Shown here piece after piece: positions 9,813 to 18,693 of a stretch of 64,000 nucleotides of DNA (positions are counted from its first letter, which is position 1; each line of letters opens with the position of its first letter). Both the position numbers and the translations under genes were made by a program. Under the pieces are notes generated by a model that was given only the letters and a program-made list of their open reading frames with translations, was not told the DNA's origin and ran no database searches. Source of the DNA: JACCTU01 sp963848525 (lineage in GTDB: Bacteria > Actinomycetota > Thermoleophilia > Gaiellales > Gaiellaceae); contig CAWKDZ010000004.1 in assembly GCA_963848525.1 (NCBI GenBank), forward strand, positions 62,001 to 126,000, written 5' to 3'.

Positions 9813-10811
9813 TCGTCGTCGACGCCGACTTCCTCGGCCGTGGGCGGACGGGGGACGAGACGTACGTCGAGAACCTCCTGCGCGCGCTCGCTCCGCTGAG
9901 AGGCGAGCTCCGGATCGCGGCGGTCGCGCGCGACGCGGCGCTCGTCCCCGACGGGATCGAGCCGCTCGAGCTGACGACGCGCTCCCAGGAACTGCGCATG
10001 GCGTGGTCGCTCCCGCGGCTCCTGCGCCGCGTCCGGCCCGAGCTCGCACACTTCGTGCACGCGCTCCCGCGGGCGCTCCCGTGCCCGGCCGTGCTGACCG
10101 TGCAGGACCTCAGCTTCGAGCGCGACCAGGCGCTGATGGGACGCAAGGACCGGCTCGTCTTCCGCGCCGTCGTCCCGCGCTCGGTCCGCCGCGCGGCGCG
10201 CGTGCTCGCGATCTCGGAGCGGACGAAGCGCGACCTCGTCGAGCTCTACCGCGTGCCCGAGGAGAAGATCGTCGTCACGCCGCTCGGCGTCGGCCCGGAG
10301 TTCCGCCCCGGCGCCGACGCGCGCGGCACGTACCTGCTCTTCGTCGGGGCGATCCAGGAGCGGAAGAACCCGCTCGCGGCGGTCGTGGCCGCGACGGCGG
10401 TCGGGCTGCCGCTCGTCGTCGTCGGGCCGGAGAAGGACGCGCGGCTGGCGGAGCAGCTGCGCGCCGCCGGCGCCGACCTGCGCGGCCACGTCCCGAAGAG
10501 CGAGTTGGCGGAGCTCTACCGCGGGGCCGCCGCGCTCGTGCTGCCGTCGCGCTACGAGGGGTTCGGGCTCCCGGTCGTCGAGGCGATGGCGAGCGGGACG
10601 CCTGTCGTGGCCACGCCCGACGAAGCCCTGCGGGAGGTCGCGGGCGACGCGGCCGTGTTCGCCGAGCCGGCCGACCTGGCGGAAGGCCGTCCGTCTCGCG
10701 CTCGAGCGGCGCGAGCTGCTCGTCGCCGCCGGGCTCGAGCGGGCGCGGCTGTTCAGCTGGGACGAGACCGCGCGCCGCACGCTCGCGGTCTACCGGGAGC
10801 TGCTCGCGTGA
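9809..10811 (+). CDS. Glycosyltransferase family 4, frameshifted near 10683
   Basis: ATG in an ATGA overlap. Third member of the tandem GT4 series: DADFLGRGRTGDETYVENLL, LAISERTKRDLVELY, FVGAIQERKNPLAAV, LPSRYEGFGLPVVEAMASGTPV. At AEPADLAE the frame breaks; removing one a from ggaagg (10681-10686) restores AVRLALERRELLVAAGLERARLFSWDETARR to a TGA at 10809-10811. The repaired length is about 333 aa. Because of the extra base an uncorrected caller would fuse this gene to the downstream GT2. Confidence 0.8.
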
Positions 10812-11557
10812 AGGTCTCCGCGGTCGTCGTCTCGCACGACCACGCCGAGGAGGTCGAGCGGCTCCTGCCGCTCCTGCGCCCGCAGGTCGACGAGCTCGTC
10901 CTGATCGAGAACCTGCCCGGCAGCGTGCCCGAGACGAGCGAACGTGTGCTCAGGAACGCTCGCCCGCGGACGTTCGCCGCCAACGTCAACGAGGGTGTCG
11001 CGGCGACGACGGGCGAGCTCGTGCTCGTCGCGAACCCGGACACCGCGCCTGCGCCCGACGCGGTCGAGCGGCTGCGGGAGTTCGTGGCGTCCCGTCCGCG
11101 TGCGGGCCTTGCCGGGCCGCAGCTGCGCTGGCCGGACGGGACCTGGCAGCCGTCGCGCCGCCGCTTCCCGACTGTCCGCGGCACGCTCGTGCGCCGGACG
11201 CCGCTCCGCCTCGTCTCGGGGACGTACGCACAGCGCGAGCACTACCACCTCGACGAGCGCCCGACCGAGCCCGTGCAGGCCGACTGGCTGCTCGGCGCGT
11301 TCCTGCTGATGCGGCGCGAGCTGCTCGACGAACTCGGTGGCTGGGACGGCGGCTACCGTCACTACGGCGAGGACATCGACCTCGCCTACCGGGCCGCGCG
11401 CGCGGGCTGGGAGCGTTGGTACGTGCCCGCAGCCGTGGTCACGCACGACTACGCCGCGGTGATCGACCGCCGCTTCCTGAGCAGGCACACGTGGTGGCAC
11501 CTGCGCTCGATGGCGCGCTTCGTTCGCAAGCATCCGGAGCGGCTGACCGCGTTGTAG
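10808..11557 (+). CDS. Glycosyltransferase family 2 (WbbL/rhamnosyltransferase-like)
   Basis: 249 aa from GTG 10808, overlapping the corrected stop of the previous gene (GTGA). GT-A fold: VSAVVVSHDHAEEVERLLPLL, the donor-site region ELVLVANPDTAP (the DxD-equivalent N-P-D), LLGAFLLMRRELLDELGGWDGGYRHYGEDIDLAYRA with the ED catalytic-base motif, and a C-terminal SRHTWWHLRSMARFVRKHPE segment. This is the rhamnosyltransferase-like group of GT2. Last sugar transferase of the coupled series. Confidence 0.88.
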   Translation: MKVSAVVVSHDHAEEVERLLPLLRPQVDELVLIENLPGSVPETSERVLRNARPRTFAANVNEGVAATTGELVLVANPDTAPAPDAVERLREFVASRPRAGLAGPQLRWPDGTWQPSRRRFPTVRGTLVRRTPLRLVSGTYAQREHYHLDERPTEPVQADWLLGAFLLMRRELLDELGGWDGGYRHYGEDIDLAYRAARAGWERWYVPAAVVTHDYAAVIDRRFLSRHTWWHLRSMARFVRKHPERLTAL

Positions 11558-11680
11558 CTGCCGCTTCGTCACGAGTGCGTGCCGAGAGCGTGCCGATTCG
11601 CGAACGGACACTTTCGCCCGGCGATAGGTGCCGCTACCACGGACGGACACCCGTCGTCCCCCGTCCGAATGGAGTCGCCC

Positions 11681-12769
11681 ATGCCGCGTGTCCGCTTGCT
11701 CGCCTGTCTGCTCGCCCTCGGAGCCATCCTCGTGCCGACATCCGCCGGAAGCGGCTCGTTCGGCATCGTCGTCAGCCAGGTGTTCGGCGGCGGAGGCAAC
11801 GCCGGCGCCCCCTACAACGCCGACTTCGTCGAGCTCTTCAACCGCAGCTCGAGCGCCGTGGACGTCTCCGGGTGGAGCGTCCAGTACGCGACCGCGGCGG
11901 GCACGTCCTGGTCGGCGACGCCCCTCGCCGGGACGATCCAGCCCGGCGGCTACTACCTCGTCGAGCTCGCCGAGGGCACGGCGGGGAGCCCGCTGCCGGC
12001 GCCCGACGCGACCGGGACGACGAACGTGAGCTCGTCCAGCGGGAAGATCGCGCTCGTCCGCGACGCCGCCGCGCTCACGTGCGGGGCCGCCGCCGGTAGC
12101 TGCTCCGCGAACGCGCTCGTCGAGGACCTCATCGGTTTCGGCACCGCGAGCGACTTCGAAGGCGCCGGTGCGGCGCCCACGCTGAGCAGCACGACCGCGG
12201 CGCTCCGTGGCGCGGCCGGCTGCGCCGACACCGACGTCAACTCGGCCGACTTCGCCGAGGGTGCGCCCGCGCCGCGCAACTCCGCGTCCGCGGTGCAGCC
12301 GTGTGCGGCGCCGCCGCCGCCGACCGGGCCGACGGCGTCCGCCGACGCTGCCGTCGACCTCGAGGTCCAGACTGCGCTCTCGATCTCGCTCGAGCGTACC
12401 GCGATCAGCTTCGGCCGGACGACGTCGGGCGGGACGCCCGCGCCCGTCTCCGAGCGCGTCACGATCGTCAGCAACCACCCGGCGGGCTACGCGCTCGCCG
12501 TCCAGCGCACGGCGTTCGCGCCTTCCGACCTGCCGCTCGCGCTCCAGGCGTCGGCGCCGGCGGGCGGCACGCTCGCCGCTCCCTACGCAGGCGGAGCGTT
12601 CGTCGGGGTCCCGATCGGCCCGTCGGCGTCGACGATCGGCACGACGGCGGCGATCAGCGCAACGGCCGGGGACGTCTGGCCGACGAACGTCGGCTTCGCC
12701 TCGCCGCTGCCGAGTGTCGCGCCGGGGCGCTACACGGCCACGCTGACGTTCACCGTGATCGGCCGGTGA
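11681..12769 (+). CDS. Secreted lamin-tail-domain protein with proline linker and beta-rich C-terminus
   Basis: 362 aa from ATG 11681, chosen because GGAG precedes it by 6 nt (ATG 11669 is also in frame). A signal peptide covers about residues 1-23 (VRLLACLLALGAILVPTSA). Residues about 28-170 form a lamin tail domain: VVSQVFGGGGNAGAPYNADFVELFN, VDVSGWSVQYA, GGYYLVELAEG, TTAALRGAAGCADTDVNSADF. A PPPPTGP linker leads to a second beta domain with LSISLERTAISFGRT and YTATLTFTVIGR. Probably an extracellular wall- or glycan-associated protein; it overlaps and is coupled to the next gene. Confidence 0.75.
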   Translation: MPRVRLLACLLALGAILVPTSAGSGSFGIVVSQVFGGGGNAGAPYNADFVELFNRSSSAVDVSGWSVQYATAAGTSWSATPLAGTIQPGGYYLVELAEGTAGSPLPAPDATGTTNVSSSSGKIALVRDAAALTCGAAAGSCSANALVEDLIGFGTASDFEGAGAAPTLSSTTAALRGAAGCADTDVNSADFAEGAPAPRNSASAVQPCAAPPPPTGPTASADAAVDLEVQTALSISLERTAISFGRTTSGGTPAPVSERVTIVSNHPAGYALAVQRTAFAPSDLPLALQASAPAGGTLAAPYAGGAFVGVPIGPSASTIGTTAAISATAGDVWPTNVGFASPLPSVAPGRYTATLTFTVIGR

Positions 12770-13527
12770 CCGTCGCCGGCGCCCTCGGCTCGGCCCTCCT
12801 GCTCGCGCTGCCCCTCGACGGGGCAGCGCGGGGCCGTCCGGTCGTGTCGCTGTCGGCCGTCCCGGCACGCGTCGAGCTGGTCGGTCGAGGCTCCGAGTCG
12901 GTCACGGTGACGAACTTCGGCTCCGCACGCGTGCTCGTCAGCGCGAGGGCCGGAAGCCTCGCGGTCGACCTGCGCGGGCGGCCGTCGCTCGTGGCCAGGC
13001 GAACGGCGCCGCGGAGCGCCGCCCCGTGGTTGAGCCTCTCGCCGCGGGAGCTTTCGCTCGCGGCCGGGAGCTCGGCGGTCCTCCGGGTCGAGTCCCGCGT
13101 GCCCGTGCGCGCAGAACCCGGCGACCACCATGCCGTCGTGCTGCTCGCGACGCGGCCCGCCGCAGTCGGGGCGGTCGGCGTCCGCATGCGGCTCGGCGTG
13201 CGCGTCGCCGTGCGCGTGCCCGGCGCGGTCGTGCGGCGGGTCGGTGTCCTCGGTCTGCGCGTGCGTCGTCAGGGCCGCGTGCGCACGCTCGAGGCGACGC
13301 TCGCGAACTCGGGCAACGTGACCGAGACGCTGACCCCGTCACGGGTCGCGATCTCGCTGCACAGCGGTGGCAGTCCGGTCGTGCGGCTCGGGATCGAGCG
13401 GCGCGAGCTCCTCCCGAGCAGGCGCGGGCTCGCGGTCGCCCGCTACCGCGGCCCGCTGCGCGGACGCGTGCGGGCCGTTGTCGCCGTCGAGGGCACAGCC
13501 GGCCGTGCCTTCTGGGTCCGGCTGTGA
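12766..13527 (+). CDS. Probable secreted DUF916/WxL-interacting-like protein
   Basis: 253 aa, GTG in a GTGA overlap with the lamin-tail gene. A short hydrophobic N-terminus (GALGSALLLALPLDGAA) could be a signal peptide. The Ig-like region has VSLSAVPARVELVGRGSESVTVTNFG, LSLSPRELSLAAGSSAVLRV, then PGDHHAVVLLATRP, which resembles the start of the DUF916 (WxL-interacting, peptidoglycan-binding) fold, and a second Ig-like unit LEATLANSGNVTETLTPS. No C-terminal membrane anchor is seen, which differs from typical DUF916 proteins. Function inferred as surface assembly with its neighbour. Confidence 0.5.
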   Translation: MTVAGALGSALLLALPLDGAARGRPVVSLSAVPARVELVGRGSESVTVTNFGSARVLVSARAGSLAVDLRGRPSLVARRTAPRSAAPWLSLSPRELSLAAGSSAVLRVESRVPVRAEPGDHHAVVLLATRPAAVGAVGVRMRLGVRVAVRVPGAVVRRVGVLGLRVRRQGRVRTLEATLANSGNVTETLTPSRVAISLHSGGSPVVRLGIERRELLPSRRGLAVARYRGPLRGRVRAVVAVEGTAGRAFWVRL

Positions 13528-13534
13528 GCCGCCT

Positions 13535-15754
13535 TCAGTCGCCGGGCCCGCGCAGGGCTGCTTCGCACCCGCGCAAGCGCTCGGGCACGTCGGCCGCCGG
13601 CGAGAAGCTGTACTCGAGCTGCGCGCCGAGCCGGCGCGTGTCCGAGTAACTCGGGTCGAGCTCGTTCGGGACGAACGTCTTCGCGATCCGCACGTCGACG
13701 TGGAACGGCGGCTTCGGCGTCTTCAGCAGGAACGTCCGGTCCTCGAGCCGGTTGACCGTGAACGTGCAGCTGTCCGTGACCGCGCCGAGCGTCGGCTGCT
13801 TGTCGCGGCCGCGACGGAGCGCCCCGACGCGGATCGCGACCCGGGAGGGAACGTCCTGCCCGCCCCAGGCCTTGCGGTGCACGCGGACGACGGCGTACCC
13901 CGGCAGGCCGCCCGGCGTCGTGAACTGCGAGTAGTCGCTCTGGCGCTCCGCCCACCCGTCCTGCGAGACCCCGCGGGTCGAGTTCTGCAAGCGCAGCGGC
14001 TGCTCGACGCGGAAGAGCCGCCATTCGGTCTCGGTGCCGGCAGCGCGGTGCCCGTGCCGCGCGACCACCTGGCCGACGAGGTCGATGCCGGGGTCGGTGA
14101 CCACGAAGTCGACCGGCTCGGGCGTCGGCGTGATCGCCCCCGTCGTCGGGTCGACGAGGTCGGGCGTCAAGGTCGGCCCCGGCCCCGGCGCGCTCCCGTC
14201 GGTCGACCAGACGTGCTTGAGCGAGCGGTTCCAGAACTCCATCTGCCAGAGCCCGTTGAAGTCGGTCAGCTTCTGCCCGAGGTAGAGCGTCGGCGCGCCG
14301 CCGGTGGCGCGGTCGATCCAGTCGAACGGGCGGTCGATGTTGTTGGAGAGCTCCTCGGAGAACGTGTTCGAGGTGCTCGCGGCCGACATCTGGCCGGCGA
14401 GCGTCCACGTGAGCACGAACAGCGCCGCGACCGCGAGCACGGGACGGACCCCTCGCCTTGCGAACCGCGGCACGAACATGATCAGGACGGAGAGCGCGAG
14501 CAGGGCGAGCACGACGACGCGCGCGCGCTCTGGCGTCCACTCGTACGCCCGGTTCGCGGCCTGCAGGATCGAGAAGCCGGGCGCGTCGGCATAGATGCGG
14601 ACGTCGAGCTTGTACTGGTAGGCGAGCAACAGGGCGGCGAGCGTCACCCCCGCCGCGCCGACCACAGCCCACCACCGCACCCGCGGGCGGTCGAAGAACA
14701 TCGCTGTCCCGACGAAGAGCAGAGGCGCGACGTAGATCAGGTTGCGCTCGACGACGAGGGTCGAGAACGCGGAGGAGATGTACGCCGCCTTGACCGCCGT
14801 GTACCAGCCGTAGCCGAAGATCAGCGCTCCCATCGTCGCGACGACCGCCCGGAGCTCGCGCGTCCACGGCTCGCCCCTACGCACGAGCGCCGCGAGCCCG
14901 GCGACCATGGGGAGAATGCCGACGCCGATCGCGAGCGCTCCGACGGCCCAGAGGCCGTGCTCGAGCATGCGGTCCTTGTAGAAGATCGTCGCGATCAGCC
15001 ACGCATAGGAGACGTGCGAGATGGCGGCGTTGACCACGATCACGGCGCCGACGGCGAGCGTGACCGCGCCGATCCAGTCCCAGCGCGACCAGCGGCGGTA
15101 TTCCTGTTTCGCGCGCGCGCTCGTCGCCAGAAGCGCCAACGTCGCGAGCACGAAGGCAGCAGGAACGACGGCGAGCTGCTCCCGCACCAGCGGAGCGAGC
15201 AGCGAGACGGCGCCGGCCAGACCGATCCACCCGAGCGTCCGAACCGCGAGCGCCTTCGCGATCAGGTACGCGGCGAGCGCCGCCCAGGGATACGCAAGCG
15301 GCTCCTCGACGAGCATGGACGAGTAGTAGAGGCCGGGGATCATCCCTGCGCCCGCAGCGGCGAAGAGCGCCCAAGGTTTGGATACGACCATCCGCGCAAG
15401 CCCGTAAACGGGGAAGACGGCGGCGGTCATCACCAGCACGTTCAGGTACTTCGCGGCGCCGTAGGCCTGACCGACGTCGTCGATCCACCAGACCGGTGCG
15501 AGCATCCAGGCGTAGAGCTCACGACCCGTATGGGGAACTCCTCGCCGCGACGCCTCGCCGTCCTCCGCGATGCCGCGCGACAGCTGAGTCATCTCGAGCT
15601 CGTCGCTGTTCAACCACAGCGTCACGTGGCCTGACGCCTCCCAGCCGTACAGCAGGCAGAGCCAGAGATAGATCGAGAGGATCGGCGCGACCGCGACCAG
15701 CCGGTCGAGCCACGGCCTCGGTACGGCCGCGGCGCGTGCGGTCGCGACGCTCAC
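13535..15754 (-). CDS. Membrane glycosyltransferase, GT39-like (GT-C), large extracytoplasmic C-domain
   Basis: 739 aa, GTG in a GTGA overlap with the upstream WecA-fusion gene. Topology parallels the protein at 5806: N-terminal TM, first loop LWLNSDELEMTQLSRGI with the DE pair expected for GT-C catalysis, about 11 TM segments to residue ~480, then a 250-residue beta-rich domain (LYLGQKLTDFNGLWQMEFWNRS onward). Sequence identity to the first copy appears low outside the loop. Likely transfers a polyprenyl-linked sugar outside the membrane. It ends 8 bp from the convergent DUF916-like gene. Confidence 0.78.
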   Translation of the reverse strand: MSVATARAAAVPRPWLDRLVAVAPILSIYLWLCLLYGWEASGHVTLWLNSDELEMTQLSRGIAEDGEASRRGVPHTGRELYAWMLAPVWWIDDVGQAYGAAKYLNVLVMTAAVFPVYGLARMVVSKPWALFAAAGAGMIPGLYYSSMLVEEPLAYPWAALAAYLIAKALAVRTLGWIGLAGAVSLLAPLVREQLAVVPAAFVLATLALLATSARAKQEYRRWSRWDWIGAVTLAVGAVIVVNAAISHVSYAWLIATIFYKDRMLEHGLWAVGALAIGVGILPMVAGLAALVRRGEPWTRELRAVVATMGALIFGYGWYTAVKAAYISSAFSTLVVERNLIYVAPLLFVGTAMFFDRPRVRWWAVVGAAGVTLAALLLAYQYKLDVRIYADAPGFSILQAANRAYEWTPERARVVVLALLALSVLIMFVPRFARRGVRPVLAVAALFVLTWTLAGQMSAASTSNTFSEELSNNIDRPFDWIDRATGGAPTLYLGQKLTDFNGLWQMEFWNRSLKHVWSTDGSAPGPGPTLTPDLVDPTTGAITPTPEPVDFVVTDPGIDLVGQVVARHGHRAAGTETEWRLFRVEQPLRLQNSTRGVSQDGWAERQSDYSQFTTPGGLPGYAVVRVHRKAWGGQDVPSRVAIRVGALRRGRDKQPTLGAVTDSCTFTVNRLEDRTFLLKTPKPPFHVDVRIAKTFVPNELDPSYSDTRRLGAQLEYSFSPAADVPERLRGCEAALRGPGD

Positions 15755-17541
15755 TCGGCGGTCGACCCGAGCACGACTCGCGGGTCGAGGTCGACCTCGC
15801 GACGGACGAACCGGCAGGGGACCTCGGCCGCGGCGCAGGCGTCCACGATCGCGTTGAGCCGCTCGAGTGGAGCGTCGGGGATCGTGACGAGGACGACGTC
15901 CGGCCCTGCCCGCTCGAGCACGCGCTCGAGCTCGAGCGTGCCGCCGAGCACGGGCACGCCCTGGAGCCGGCGCCTGCGCAGGACCGGGTCGTCGTCGACG
16001 AAGCCGACGACCTGCTCACCTGGGGTCTCGCGCAGCTCGCGCAGCAGGCTTCGCCCGCCGCGGCCGGCGCCGACGATCAGCGTCTTCTGGCGCGCAGCCC
16101 TGAACGACGAGAGCCCGCGCGCTGCACCGCGCTCCCAGAAGCGGGAGGCGCCGACGAGCACCGTGCAGATCAGCGCGTCGATCACGAACACGCTCTTCGG
16201 GAAGTCGCCGAGGTCGCGGATCGCCGAGAGCACGCCGAACGCGACGAACTCCGACACGACGACCGCGGCGACGACCGCTGCGGCGTCGCGCGCCCCCGCG
16301 TAGCGCCAGACGCCCCGGTAGAGGCCGAACGGGATGAAGGCCAGGTACCGCGCGGCGAGGAGGATGGGCAGCGCAGACGTGAAGATGTACCGCTGCGTCA
16401 CCGTCCCCTCGCCCTCGACGCGCAGCAGGTACGCGGCGAGGAACGCGGCCGAGATCAGCGCGAAGTCGACGACGACCTCGGCGAAGCGCCGCCGGTGCAG
16501 CGCGAGCAAGGACGAGCCCGCGGGCCGGCGCTCGCGATCGACGTCCGAGAGGAAGCTCGCGAACTGCACGAGCAGCGCGAACGTGACGAGGACGCCGAAG
16601 ATCGTGATCAGCCTCCGGTCGAGCACCGTGTACGCGAGGCTCGTTCCGCCGAGCGCGGCCGCGACCAGCGCGAGCAGGACGACCGACCGCTTCTCGGAGA
16701 GCCCGTGGTAGACGAGCCGGTGGGACGCGTGGTCGCGACCGCCCTGGTGGATCGGCCGACCCTCGAGGAGGCGCACGATCGTCACGAGCGTCGTGTCGAG
16801 GATCGGCACCGCCAGGATCAGCACGGGCAGCAGCAGCAGCGCCGCCGTCGACCCGGCGACCTTGTAGCTCGTCAGCAGACCGAAGCAGGCGACGGCGAAC
16901 CCGAGCAGCTGGCTGCCGGAGTCGCCCATGAACGCCTCGGCCGGGCCGCGGATGCGCAGGTTGAAGCGGAGGAAGCCGACACACGCGAACGCGAGCGAGA
17001 GCGCGAGCACGAGCACCGTGTCGTTCGGCTCCACGGTGACGGCGAGCGCGAAGTAGCCCGAGGCGATCGCCGCGAGCGTCGCCGCCAGGCCGTCCATGTT
17101 GTCGAGCAGGTTGAACGCGTTCGTCATCCCGACGAGCCACGCGACGGCGAGCGGGATCGCGATCCAGTCGCTCGCGACGATCTCGACCGTCAGCCCGCCC
17201 GCGAGCGCGATCGCGGCCGCGCCGAACTGCGCTCCGAGCTTGGCCCACGCCGGCAGTGCCCAGAGGTCGTCGACGAAGCCGGCCAGGAAGAGCAGCGTGC
17301 ACCCGCCGAGGACGCCCCAGAGCTCGCCCGTCGGCTCGACGACGTCGAGGGCGACCGCGACCAGCACCCCCGTCGTCAGCCCCGCGATCAGGCCCAGGCC
17401 GCCGACGACCGGCGTCTCGCGCTCGTGCCAGCGGTCGTCGCGGGGAGCCGCGGAGAGGCGGTGCGCAAGGGGTGATCGAAGCGCCGCCCAGATCACCGCG
17501 TACGAGGCAACGAGGGCGGCGATCGCGGCGAGCGCAATCAC
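15751..17541 (-). CDS. WecA/MraY-type glycosyl-1-phosphate transferase fused to N-terminal half of a CapD/FlaA1-like protein
   Basis: 596 aa, GTG start with TACCCT 8 nt upstream. Residues 1-330 are a polytopic PNPT-family transferase: FVDDLWALP 89-97, NAFNLLDNMDGLA 141-153, FMGDSGSQLLG 204-214 and the loop motif HASHR 271-275. These enzymes load a sugar-1-phosphate onto undecaprenyl phosphate and start glycan assembly. Residues ~353-480 add four TM segments (LYRGVWRYAGARD), and 485-596 a Rossmann domain GAGRGGRSLLRELRE, as in the membrane half of CapD/FlaA1 dehydratases. The catalytic SDR domain (YxxxK) is absent. The fused part may bind a nucleotide and regulate or scaffold. Confidence 0.82.
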   Translation of the reverse strand: MIALAAIAALVASYAVIWAALRSPLAHRLSAAPRDDRWHERETPVVGGLGLIAGLTTGVLVAVALDVVEPTGELWGVLGGCTLLFLAGFVDDLWALPAWAKLGAQFGAAAIALAGGLTVEIVASDWIAIPLAVAWLVGMTNAFNLLDNMDGLAATLAAIASGYFALAVTVEPNDTVLVLALSLAFACVGFLRFNLRIRGPAEAFMGDSGSQLLGFAVACFGLLTSYKVAGSTAALLLLPVLILAVPILDTTLVTIVRLLEGRPIHQGGRDHASHRLVYHGLSEKRSVVLLALVAAALGGTSLAYTVLDRRLITIFGVLVTFALLVQFASFLSDVDRERRPAGSSLLALHRRRFAEVVVDFALISAAFLAAYLLRVEGEGTVTQRYIFTSALPILLAARYLAFIPFGLYRGVWRYAGARDAAAVVAAVVVSEFVAFGVLSAIRDLGDFPKSVFVIDALICTVLVGASRFWERGAARGLSSFRAARQKTLIVGAGRGGRSLLRELRETPGEQVVGFVDDDPVLRRRRLQGVPVLGGTLELERVLERAGPDVVLVTIPDAPLERLNAIVDACAAAEVPCRFVRREVDLDPRVVLGSTAE

Positions 17542-17549
17542 GAAAGGAA

Positions 17550-17592
17550 AGGGTAAAGGACGGCTGTTAGCGGGTTGTGTGGCGCTTAGGGT
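17550..17592. promoter_or_regulatory. Divergent promoter pair: TACCCT (minus, 17555-17550) and TAGGGT (plus, 17587-17592)
   Basis: Each hexamer matches TANNNT and ends 8 nt before a GTG start (17541 on minus, 17601 on plus). Both units therefore look leaderless. No convincing -35 for either. Confidence 0.5.
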
Positions 17593-17600
17593 AGATCTCG

Positions 17601-18530
17601 GTGCGGTCGTCGCTCCTCGAGGTGCTGCGCTGTCCCGTCTGCTCGTCGGAGGTCCTGCCCGACCGACAGCGGCTCGTCTGCACCACCTGCGGCGGGCGCT
17701 TCGACGTCGCCGACGGCATCCCGCGCATGCTCGACGACCGCCTGCCCGGGATCGCCGAGAAGCGGCGCGAGATCGACGCCTGGCCGGCCAAGGCGCGCGA
17801 GGAGGGCTGGTACGGCGAGGACGACACGACGGATCTCCTGCTCCCGGCCGTGCCCTGGGACGACCCGACGTGGTCGGCGAACGAGCACTCGTTCGGCGTG
17901 CTGCTCGACCGCTACGTCAAGCCCGGCCAGCGCGTGCTCGAGGTCGGCGCCGCACGCTGCTGGGGCGCGCTCCACCTCGTCCCGCGCGGTGTCGAGTACG
18001 TCGGCACCGACATCCTCGCCGACCCCGTGATCGGCCTCGGCCGCGGCGAGTTCTACGAGCAGCACGTTGGTCCGTTCGAGCGTGTGCAGGCCGACGGGGA
18101 GAACCTCCCGTTCGCGGACGGGTCGTTCGACCTCGTCTACTGCATCGCGAGCCTGCACCACGCGCTCGACGCCGGGCGCATGGTCAAGGAGATGGCGCGC
18201 GTCGCGAGGCGCGGCGGCGTTGTGGCCGCGTTGAACGAGGGGACGCGCGCGCCGGGCGCGAGCGCGGACAACCCGCAGCAGGAGTCCGAGAAGGCGTTCG
18301 GGATCAACGAGCACGTGCACACGATGTGGGCGTACGTCGGCGCGTTCCTCGCCGCCGGAATCGCGATCACGCGGCTCGAGCAGGCAGAGGGCTACGACGT
18401 GATCAAGCAGCGGCGCAAGCTGCGCCACGTACTGCGCGTGCCGCTCGTCGGGCGAACTGCCGCCACCCTCGTGACCCAGAACCTAAGCGAATACTCGGGG
18501 CTGACGATCTTCGGCCGCAGACTGTTATGA
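17601..18530 (+). CDS. Methyltransferase with N-terminal Trm112-like zinc ribbon
   Basis: 309 aa from GTG 17601. Residues 9-35 hold two CxxC pairs (LRCPVCSSE and LVCTTCGGRFDVADGIPRML), the Trm112-like ribbon common on sugar and lipid methyltransferases. The methyltransferase core follows: VLEVGAARCWGALHL (motif I with an unusual AARCW), YVGTDILAD, GENLPFADGSFDLVYCIASLHHALD. The missing glycine in motif I is unusual but the fold is clear. Located between the glycan initiator and Wzm, so a glycan- or lipid-carrier methyltransferase is likely. Its stop codon lies in the left arm of the long palindrome. Confidence 0.82.
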   Translation: MRSSLLEVLRCPVCSSEVLPDRQRLVCTTCGGRFDVADGIPRMLDDRLPGIAEKRREIDAWPAKAREEGWYGEDDTTDLLLPAVPWDDPTWSANEHSFGVLLDRYVKPGQRVLEVGAARCWGALHLVPRGVEYVGTDILADPVIGLGRGEFYEQHVGPFERVQADGENLPFADGSFDLVYCIASLHHALDAGRMVKEMARVARRGGVVAALNEGTRAPGASADNPQQESEKAFGINEHVHTMWAYVGAFLAAGIAITRLEQAEGYDVIKQRRKLRHVLRVPLVGRTAATLVTQNLSEYSGLTIFGRRLL

Positions 18531-18692
18531 GCCTCTCCCAAGACAAGGAGCTGTGTCGCCGGGCCGCGCTGGGCGGCGCGATGCGGCGTCCTCAGTCGCG
18601 CCCGTATCACTCCGGATACGAGCGCTCCCTGCGTCCTTGCCTCGCACCACCCAGCGCGCCCCGGCAACGAGTCCTTGCCTCGGAAGAGGCTC
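18529..18692. repeat. 164-bp imperfect palindrome filling the gap between methyltransferase and wzm
   Basis: Left arm 18529-18608 begins GAGCCTCT and right arm 18615-18692 ends AGAGGCTC. The arms (80 and 78 nt) pair along their whole length with mismatches: for example CCGGGCCGCGCTGGGCGG on the left against CCACCCAGCGCGCCCCGG on the right, and CGTATC against GATACG at the apex, leaving a 6-nt loop at 18609-18614. The right arm contains the wzm ribosome site (gaagagg), so the RNA form would hide it. It could be a MITE-like element, an attenuator or terminator, or a regulatory hairpin. No second copy seen in this window. Confidence 0.75.
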
Positions 18693-18693
18693 T

